The position numbers and the translations under genes are program-made. The notes under the pieces are model-generated. The model was not told the DNA's origin. It made no database searches and saw only the letters and a program-made list of their open reading frames with translations. Below, piece after piece: positions 55,161-64,000 of a stretch of DNA of 64,000 nt (position 1 is its first letter; the number at the start of each line of letters is the position of its first letter). The stretch comes from Parus major (taxonomy: Eukaryota > Chordata > Aves > Passeriformes > Paridae), in assembly GCF_001522545.3 (NCBI RefSeq), contig NC_031779.1, forward strand, positions 5,404,815 to 5,468,814. Direction: 5' to 3'.

Positions 55161-58100
55161 GTGTTTTCAAGCATTCCAATAATCTGTAAATTGCCTTGGC
55201 TTATCACTTGGGAGCAACATAATTACATTGCTTGAAGGGCTAGGATAGTAAAGACAGATTTTAGGTATTATGTTTTGGTCAGCTTCATACTAACCTCTAC
55301 ACTGTAAGCATATCCAGGAAACTCAGAATAACGTGCAAATTTAAAAAAGGAACATTGAAACATCAAAGTCTGCTCCTCAGATAGAGGGAAAATTATTGAC
55401 CAAGTTTTGTAACTGTCTACAGTAGTTCATGAAGTAGAAATATCTTTGAAGATTTTTTTTTTTTAATTTCTTAACAAGTGATCCAAAGTGTTTGAAGTTA
55501 CTTCCTACAAAACTGATTTTTAAATACAGCAAGACTGCAACTACTACTGAGTAAATTAAAAGGTCCTGTTCTGGAAGTTAAAAGGTAGAGCAAGCAAAAT
55601 GCAATTTACATAGTAAGAATTTAGTTCCAGTTGAAAACAAGTGCTTTCTATCAGAGAAAATAAAAATTATTGTTGCCAGCTACAAACACCCCAAGCAATT
55701 TACTCATAGCTAAGCAAGGCCAGTCATTGACTTTAACAACAGATTTTTCTAGAAACAGAAAAGCAAAATTAGATCCAGCAGTCAATCTACCTCACAAGAT
55801 TAAAAATGTAGCATTTAGCTGCCAACAGCCTAATCAGGCACAGTCAGAACTATCTCAACCCACTATTGATTGGTGCTTCTGTGGTGCCCCAAAGCACAGA
55901 ATGCAGTCACCAAGCCAAAGCTCCCTGCACAGGATCTGTCCTGGCAGCTCCCCACGTTCCTTCACCCTGTCCTGTGCAGCCCTTTCGCTGAACACCACCA
56001 GCACCTTCTGCTTCCACTGCCACCACACCACTAACAAATCTAGCTCTACTTCACTAATGGCAAATTCAAACATCCATCATTCACACAGGAGGGAGAAAAA
56101 ACAAATACAAAGAACAAGGCAAAACTTCTCAATTTTAATTCAATCATAAAGAAGAAAGAAAAAAAGCCTATGCAATATTTTTCTGACTGCTTGATTTTGT
56201 TTAAAGTACTTTTAAGGCATGGTTGATTTTTTTTTTAACAGAGAAAATAAATGCAGTCAGAAGTTCAAACTAGGAAAATACATGCTGCAGAAATATCACA
56301 TTTATATTTAAAAGGCATCTCCTGCCTGTTTAAAACTACAATGCTAGCACAACTTTAAGTGCAGAACATAAATCTCACATTATTGCAAACCAAACTAAGT
56401 TTACAGCTAGAAAGACAATCTTAATATTACTGATAATGCAAGTGACTTAAAAGGTGCCCTCATCATGCAGGAAGGAAAAAAACCAAAAAACAACACTACC
56501 ACTAGAATGACTTGTGTAAACCACTAGTCATTCTAAAGGAGAAGGTATCTCAGTAACTCTCAACCACTGGCTCCTTGCTATTCCTTACACACCTTCCCAA
56601 GATAGAGACATTTACTGACTGCAAATAACCACAAAAATGAAAACTTTAATGTTACCATTGGTATTCAAACAACTGAAATGACAGATCCCCTCATTTGAAA
56701 CTCAGCACTTTCCTGGGCAGTTCTAGGGTGGATTTACCATTGCACTACCAGCAATAAACAAACCACAATAAACTACATGAGCATAGGAAAAAATAACCCC
56801 AGAGTGCTTCTATAGCACTGTATCTGATGCAGATGAAACATGTTCTTCATTCAAGCCATCAACATTGTTTCTGTAAACCTGCATACCTTCCTTATACTTC
56901 CTAGATAAATGCTCCCTGCTTTAGGAATATTAATCCAGCCTAGATTATCCAGAGAGCAAAACCCAATCAAAATGCAAGTGCATTTAGTTCTCTCATATGA
57001 GATTACACTCCAGGAATTTCCATTCTTACATAGCTGGGTTATTAACAGAGGGGTTTATCCTGTATGCAATGGCCAATCACTTTCCACAACTTAATTTCAA
57101 TTCTGAAGGAAACACAAGTTCTTTTGTCAGATAGCCATGCCTTTAAGCTTGGTTTCAAGATCTAATACCCACCAAAAAAATTATTTCAGGAGTCCAGGTT
57201 TACAGGAAAAGCCAGTACCCCGTCACCTAACACTGTGCTGAGAAATTAATTCATGTGAAGGCATTCATGGGCAAAGGAACATTTGTTTCAAATAACATGT
57301 AGGAACAATCCTGGGTCAAGTGACATGAAAAAGTTATTAAACAAGCATCCTGTGATGAGAGGGTTAACATGATCTGGCCTTCTCCCAGAAGTAATTCTGG
57401 GGAAGGCAATCATCCAAAATGAACATGAACTACGTATTTATTACAAGTCTTGGAATTTGTTCAGACAAACAATAATTGGTAGAATTAGCCCCAGGTACTA
57501 TCCTGATTCCATGCAAATTACAATAACTAATTAATTGATACCACATTGTCAAGTAGCACCTCAAAGTTACTTCTAGAGCTTTACAGCCACAGTCATTCCA
57601 ATTGTTACTTTCTATAAAAAACAATAAATCTCTAGATTACATAATTTACGCCTTTTATATTTTCAATGAAGCTGAAAGCATCTGTGTACATATTCTTTGT
57701 TTTGGTTTTTTGGTTTTTTTTACTTTTAAATATGTTTTTATATACCTTTTTATAGCAACATGTGCCAGATCAGTCCTTTGTCAAAGTTATGTCACCACTG
57801 CCGTAATTTAACTAATAGAAAAACTGACATCATTGCTCAAATTTCACAATCTGTCCTGTTTCACTATGCTACTGCTTCTGGTTATAATTTAAGGTTATTA
57901 CTTCCTTTTAATTAACTTGAAAAATTGAGCAGCGTCTCTTCAGCCACAAGTAACTTCTTAGTAATTTTTGCATTATTGAATTCATGGTGAATATAACTAA
58001 GTCATTAATGCCACTGCAAGGGCACCATGGCTGTCTAAAGAAAAAGACACAAGGAGGTTTGCAGGAAAGGGCAGTGGATGTTATTTCAGCCGAACAAACT

Positions 58101-60463
58101 CGCCTCCCAGAGCCATGTCCAAACGCTTGACCATATGTTCTGAAGTGTATTAACAAGTCTCCAAGCACCTTGCTCATTCTATCTCCCATCTGGATACATC
58201 CTAAGAAACAGTCACCAGCCCAGAGTGTAAATAACTGGAATGGGTCCATTTAATATTTACAAGAACATTTTTAAGCTGGATACAGAGAAGGGGGCCATCT
58301 GTTAAAGTGATTGCTGACCCAGTGGGGCAGAGGGGAAGACACTGTTACTGGACCCCATTCAAACTAGGCAAGGAACTGCCCATACAGTCCCAAAGGATCA
58401 CAAGTTGAAAACTAATTACTGCCTTTTTAGGAGGGGTGGGGGAATATTTTATAATTAAGTTCCTAAGAAAAAGTCAAATGCAAAAGGCAAATGTGAGGAA
58501 GACAGAAGGCTGCTCTGCAGTGCAGTACTTGCTGGAAAAAGCCTTGGGAACTACAAATCAAACAAACTGCCTACTTTTTCTCAATTTCTATTTTCAGCAT
58601 ATCAGTACTCTGTATGTGTGGGGGTGGGGAGACAAAAAGGCCATCAGAGCCATACCAAGCCCTGTTGTTGCTTCCTCTGGTATGGGAAGTTAACCATACA
58701 CCTTATGACGAGTTACGTAGGCCAAAAAGGTCACATTTTCCCACTTCTCCTAAGAACATGAACTTCTCCAACACAACACTCCCTACTGCTATCATCTTAC
58801 TGAATTTAGGCTGCCCTCCCCCACCACAAAAGGGAAGAACATCTGTTTATAATGGATTAGGAAACAAGAATCCTATTAGAGATTACCAAATACTCTTGAG
58901 AAAATAAATACTTTTTTAATGTACAGCCAATATTTCAATTTTTAGCACCAACAACACAGTAAGTTTTTCTAAGTATCCAAATAAATCCTGATGTGCAAAT
59001 GCAGGAAAGACCTCTAAAGAACTACTGAAGACCCTACAGAGTCAGGAATAGTAAACACAAGCCAAGTGCCCAGCCCTGCACACACTGGGGCAGTTCTCCA
59101 ACTCTGCAGTAGCCCATCTACATAACCCAAACATCCCACAGAGCTTGGGGCTTAAGGAGCTGTCTAAGAGCACACCACAGCAGGAAAATCCCATGGATAA
59201 CCAAGCAGACACCATTGTCCCTGGACAAGTCACCACACTTGTGGCCTCAGCAGCACTTGTTACTCTGCAGCCTCTGAGGGATCCACGCTGGACCTTAAAT
59301 ATTCAGCTGAATGTGTCCCTCCATTTTCTCAGATCCTTCACTCAAGAACGTCACAGCCCCTTGAAACAAGAGCACCCCTACTATTTATGACTGTATAGCG
59401 CATATTTGAATAATCTGTCCCTAAAATAGCATAATTATAAGACAAGACAGTGTTTTCATTTCAGGACTTTTTGGACTCAGCATAAATACACTGCACAGAC
59501 TCATGGAATTCATTTTAAGACTTCCCTACGGCTGTTTGCTTAATCAGTACATTCAGTGAAGAAGTCACTAGTAATATATTTGCCTGAGAAAACACTGGGC
59601 ATAGTTAGATAATTATTTCTGTTGTACTTATACCATGATAACATGGAAATATTTGTGGGTATATAAACGACAAATGCCCTTCTTAACCCAGAAGAAAAAA
59701 CAACTAAAGGCTTGTGTTTCAAATACTATCCCCTAACTCAAACTGACACTTAGAATTTGACAATGTTACAAACCAAATATTGGGACTAATCATTTTGAAA
59801 TGGAAATGTGCATGGCTTTACTCCCCCCACACTGTGACTAATCAGATTTTCCCCTGCCACTCCATTGTGTACACAAGATATGGCCTTTCCATTGGGTATA
59901 GAGGACAGGAGAAGAAAACAGAAAGGAGGATCCTATTTCACACTGAAAGCTTATTGGCAAAAAAAATGGGTGAACACTTCAGACCTTGGTAAGAACTTCA
60001 ACTTTGATACAAAGCTTTTGGATAAGCGCTTTGACCTGAGATAGACAACACTTTGCATAGCATTTCAAGTAATAAACCCAACATATTTAGCACAATTCAG
60101 AGCTTAAGTAGTCGACTAGTTACACTTCTGTTTCCAACTCAGTAGCTTATACTGAGTAACTAAAAACCAAGTATTTTCATGAGTACCCAGAAGGTTTTGA
60201 CTACAATGGTACATTGCAGTGTCAATACTGACATATATTCAAGCTCAATAACCACTCTTGACTTCAAGCACAAATTCAAAATACTCTTTGTGAGTTTTTT
60301 TTGGGCACAGAAGAAGTACAGTATCTATTCCCACAGAACATAAGTAGTAGCACAATATGCATGTTAAAATACCTATGAAGTACAATAACCCATTTCTAGA
60401 TGTTTTCCCTGACACAAAGATTAGCTAGCTGGTCACTGATAAGGTCTTACTGATTTTCCACTC

Positions 60464-60502
60464 TATAAAGGTGGAGCCAGTTGCCAGGCACCGTCAGATT
60501 TC
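60464..60502 (+). promoter_or_regulatory. Possible plus-strand TATA box and initiator
   Basis: TATAAAG begins at 60464, and an initiator-like TCAGATT has its A at 60496, 32 bp later, which is the usual spacing. Transcription would be antisense to TJP1. Chance occurrence is quite possible. Confidence 0.25.
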
Positions 60503-60551
60503 AAGCTCTGTTTACATTACTGTAATCTTTACGCTGCACGTTGAACCAGAA

Positions 60552-60600
60552 GCAAACTCCAGAACACACTCCATAATGACCTACGGAGTGTGGAGCTTGC
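60552..60600. repeat. Stem-loop with 8-bp perfect stem and extended arms
   Basis: cacactcc (60565-60572) pairs with ggagtgtg (60585-60592) across a 12-nt loop. Further out, ctc/gag and gcaa/ttgc also pair with a 5-nt bulge and one mismatch. Confidence 0.7.
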
Positions 60601-63399
60601 AGCTCTTCTCACGCTGCAGCCAAAGTCATACTGAAAAATGCACCTGAAGTATCATCTGGTAGTTGAAGTTGCTGATAGTCCTAACTGGAGCAATGAATTC
60701 AAGAAAATCCAAGCCTGAAATACAGGTTACTCATATAAATTATTCTTCAAAAACTACCTATCAGAACATTAAAATTATTATTTCCTAAGGTCCAAATACA
60801 ACTTACAGAAATGCTAGCAAAATCAAATGCAGTATTTTAAAGGCCTATTTTCCACATAGGAGGTAAATTCTTGTGTGAAACCGAATTCTCGGTTACTTTC
60901 CCATTTAAGTTTTCTATGAACTTATTTCTTTGTTGTTATGTTGAAGAATCTCACAAACAACCAAAGAAGAACTGATCTAACTTTATAGGACCCATATATA
61001 GACTTACATGGGAAAAATAAAATACTGCTCCAAACTTAGCTATCTCACAGACCTAATTAAAAACCACTCTAAAAACATTTGCACATATATGATCTACAAG
61101 AAACAAATCCATTGGTGTTTCCAAGTAAGATTTTGGGTACAATGCTAACCCACACTAAGGAAAACCACAGGCCATTGCCTCTAAAACAGAAAACCAAGGA
61201 GTCCTTGCAATCAGCATGTCTTGAACCATTAACACAGTCCTGTTCCCAGCTTCTGATTCAAGGGGCAGTTAACAGATACATGCCTGGAGCTAGAAAGCCG
61301 GTAAGAATAACCAAAATTCAATTAGTTACAGGACTGAGGTGAAAGACTGAAATACTCTTCATGCATGTTTTAAAAATAGAAGGAAGTCTAATGAACTTAG
61401 GTTCAACATTCAAAACGGCTCAGGGATTCAGTAAGTTCTGTCCCCACGTTTACAATTTAAAAGCTTTTTGGGGTGTTGTTTTTGCTTGTTTGGTTTGATT
61501 TTTTTACCAATATGGACTATATTCGAATTTCCAACTGACAGGCAGAAAGAAAGTTTACATCCCATTACTAAGACCCTGACACAGTCATTCCCATAGCATC
61601 CATTAATACTGTTCAAAAAGACATCAGAAGAGATCAGGTACCTTAAATATTGCAGTAACAGCCACAACCAGATTAAACTTCCAGCAAGTCTTCATTTCTC
61701 CACCATTTTCTATTGTATAGTACCAACAGCTACAACAATCACGTAACACCTTAATAAAACCACATTCTTTTACAGCACAGCAGGGGAAAAAGCTAAGTAA
61801 TCAAAAGTGAAGGGCAGTGAAACTGTTTGTTAAAGACTGTTGATAGTAGGGCGTAAAACAATCAATCACAGCAGCTTAGATTATCTCATGTACAAATAAG
61901 AATTATTCACCTAATCAAAAATATTTTTTTTCTTTTTCTTTTTTAGGTTTTGTCTGGTCAAGTGTGCCAAGGTAACTGTGGATATGGACATAAAGCTCAA
62001 AAGTATATTAAGTAAACGTTAAGAGAAAACCACTCACAGAGGATTTTGTAATGCATTACAACCCCAAAATGAGAAACCAGATACCATGTCCAAAGAGGTA
62101 ACTAAAGGAAACAAGATCCGGAATGTGAGCACAGAAATCCCCCAATATTCTAGTATTTCTAAAATACTTTTTAATCTCCTTGTCTATAACCATTAAAACT
62201 ACATGGAGAGCAGCCCAGGAACTAATGGTTGAAATACAAGTAATGTTATCCATTGACTGAAAGCACTTCTGTTTTGACAATGAAACTCATATGAACTGTA
62301 TGCATCAGATTCTAGTCTCTAAAGGCATTTCTGTGATCAAGATAAAAAGATAAAAAATAATTTTGATAAAAAGCTATCACAGATTAAGAATTTTCACTGA
62401 CACAGGACTTACAAAATGACTTTTTTCTCCCTAAGAAAGATACGCTATTTCAATTACATGACTTCCATAAATCTGAAAGCACCCCAGTGAAGAGTTAAAC
62501 TCCAGTGAGACTATATTTTGCAACATTCCTAAATTAACATACCTTTCAGTATAATTAGTTTGGCTGATACTGTATGCATGTATGCAAGCTCCAAGAGCCA
62601 ATGTGATATGACCGTAAGCAGGAGTTTCAAATAACTGCTATGGCAAGATACAACTTCCAATTAACACACTCTGTACACCAGTCTACAGCCAAAACAGATA
62701 CACTTTCTGTACACTTCTGCAACTTTAAATAAACTTCCATATTTAAAAATAGAAAAACACTTCAAGACAGTACATGCATGTGTGAAAGGCAAAATTTGTC
62801 CACGGCCTCACAAAATAGCTGTATTTTAAGACAGTGTTTTGAACCAGAAGCTAGAATTTTATACCCTGATTTAACACCAAAAAAAAATCTGCCAAATTTT
62901 AGTTGATGCAACTTCTCACAGCAGAATCTAACAGAAGACTATTCAAGACAACATTTATCTTCAGCTCCTATTTGTTGCTAATATAAATGCATTTAAAAAG
63001 GGCTAAAAAGAATGTTTTATCTGTCTCCATAGCTAAGTGACAGCGGAAGTGTGAAATATTATTCAAAGTAAGTTACTCGTCCAACAACAAACATTTATTG
63101 TTGAAAAGTGCTTGTGTATATGTTAAAATGCAATTTAATACCTCTGGAAGCATACTTAAAACGAAGTATGAAACTCAGCAGAGAACATCAGCTTTTAAGT
63201 TTTGTAAATTCCACTCTGGAAGCTGAGGTTGGCTTGAACAGACCTCGAAAGCAAGACTCTCGAGTTGGTAAAATCGCCAGCTAACAGTATCTTACAACTA
63301 TAGTAAGTTTGTTACGTAGTATCTCAAGTACTGAAGTTTTTCGTTAGTAATACAGTAAGGTGTACACTTCAATTTAGCCTGTAGAATACCACTTCTGAG

Positions 63400-64000
63400 T
63401 AAGTGCATACCAGCAAGTGTCATCAGACCGAAACCACACAGTTTCACTCGAAAGCAAACACCACTAAGCCGAGCTCCGGTAACACCAGCTAACACACACG
63501 ACGGGAACTCGTCCCGCTGAAGCCGGAGCAACTACTCAGGCGCCACAAGCTAAAAATTAGTTCGAAATTCAAATTTAAACTAGTTGCAAAGCAAACCTTT
63601 AATTTTACACGAAGGAGAAATAACCTGTTGAGCGTTCCTAACTCCACCTCTCTCCCTCGGGGCCGCTCGGCATTACTCACCGCCGCGCAGTGCCGGGGGA
63701 GGTCAGAGTACACACCCCGCAACGTGCACCTGCACCGGCAACACCTACGGATCAGGTGGAGGACCGACACAAGTTTCTGACGGATTACTGCCGCCCCAAA
63801 GCTGTTTACCGTATGTCAGCAACAATCATCCCCGACTGATTCAGCGGCCACAGAAAAAATCCTGCAGTACTGGACTCTCCCGGTTGAACCTTTCCTAATT
63901 GCTACCCGGCTCCAGCCTGGAACAAAAGGGCACGGCCAGCGCACCGGCGGGAGCGCGGGGGCTTCTCCCGGGGGCAGGGCCCGGCTGCCGCAGCCGTCCC
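63400..64000 (-). promoter_or_regulatory. TJP1: CpG-rich region, probable TJP1 promoter or island shore
   Basis: CpG dinucleotides are rare through most of the window but become frequent from about 63.4 kb and dense from 63640 to the end. Minus-strand GC-box-like GGGGCGG occurs near 63791-63797. No TATA box is evident. The composition fits a vertebrate CpG-island promoter feeding the donor at 63675-63680. The island may be centred beyond the window. Function is inferred. Confidence 0.55.
63681..64000 (-). other. TJP1: Candidate non-coding 5' exon of TJP1 (5' limit unknown)
   Basis: On the minus strand a strong donor (GCG then gtgagt, 63675-63680) follows a CpG-rich stretch running to the window edge. 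Joined to coding exon 1, the frame entering AGC ACA ACA ATG has a stop about 45 codons upstream and no in-frame ATG. A transcript starting here would therefore begin translation at the exon 1 ATG (MEETAIWEQ), which has A at -3 and G at +4. An 8-codon uORF including its stop (63829 down to 63806) lies in this stretch. The exon is predicted from the splice signal and composition only; the 5' end is not visible. Confidence 0.5.

Larger units (their letters stand above)
36984..63680 (-). other. TJP1: Large 5' intron of TJP1 (26.7 kb)
   Basis: No supported coding exon was found on either strand. Contents I can name: CR1 fragments at 39781-40282 and 45271-45544, a GC-rich patch at 38660-38935, a T/G-rich tract near 40660-40765, alternating purine-pyrimidine DNA near 40802-40840, a 20-bp palindrome at 44721-44740, an everted AGGTCA repeat at 55146-55160 and a stem-loop near 60552-60600. 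Scattered G/T- or A/C-rich tracts (for example 57700-57720, 61460-61505) are low-complexity. The right boundary depends on the predicted 5' exon; if that exon is not used, the sequence is still intron or upstream DNA. Confidence 0.7.

Noticed and set aside
63489..63770. Minus-strand ORF crossing the CpG-rich end
   Set aside because: It has no ATG start, crosses the gtgagt donor and resembles no protein; better explained as 5' exon plus intron.
36984..64000. Search for a mammalian-type MSARAAAAK leader exon
   Set aside because: Not found on the minus strand; it may lie beyond the window or be absent.
1..64000. tRNA, rRNA, CRISPR arrays, bacterial operons, intact retroviral genes
   Set aside because: None recognised; the sequence is an ordinary vertebrate multi-exon locus.

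Overview
The window is vertebrate nuclear DNA, most likely from a bird. It is AT-rich and intron-dominated, its recognisable interspersed repeats are CR1 LINE fragments of the avian/reptilian type, and the translated exons match vertebrate ZO-1 closely. I cannot name the species.

One gene fills the window: TJP1 (tight junction protein 1, ZO-1), on the minus strand. I placed 26 coding exons between 36983 (5' side) and 283 (3' side). Each was fixed by an AG acceptor, a GT donor, codon phase and recognised ZO-1 protein sequence. Together they hold 5,188 bp, about 1,729 codons. All 25 internal joins keep frame, with no stop or frameshift. The order is PDZ1 (exons 1-4), basic linker (exon 4), PDZ2 (exons 4-6), Ser/Arg-rich linker (exons 6-9), PDZ3 (exons 10-11), SH3 (exons 12-13), guanylate-kinase-like domain (exons 13-17), acidic U6 segment (exon 18), alternative alpha exon (exon 19), Pro/Tyr-rich actin-binding region (exons 20-25) and the start of the ZU5 domain (exons 25-26). 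The last coding exon and the 3' UTR lie left of base 1. Residue numbers count the ATG in exon 1 as 1.

Region by region: 1-19873 is exon-dense and codes PDZ3 to ZU5, with a 5.9 kb intron at 3470-9375 carrying the largest CR1. 19874-32428 codes PDZ1 (part), PDZ2 and the linkers. 32429-36983 is a 4.5 kb intron plus the first coding exon. 36984-63680 is a 26.7 kb 5' intron with CR1 pieces, GC-rich patches and several palindromes. From about 63.4 kb to the end the DNA turns CpG-rich, and a strong minus-strand donor at 63675-63680 suggests a non-coding 5' exon and promoter.

No second gene, RNA gene, CRISPR array or unknown multi-gene system was found. The observations most worth following are cis-elements: TGCATG motifs on both sides of the alpha exon, two perfect everted AGGTCA repeats in the 5' intron, several hairpins, and a CpG-rich alternative 5' end.
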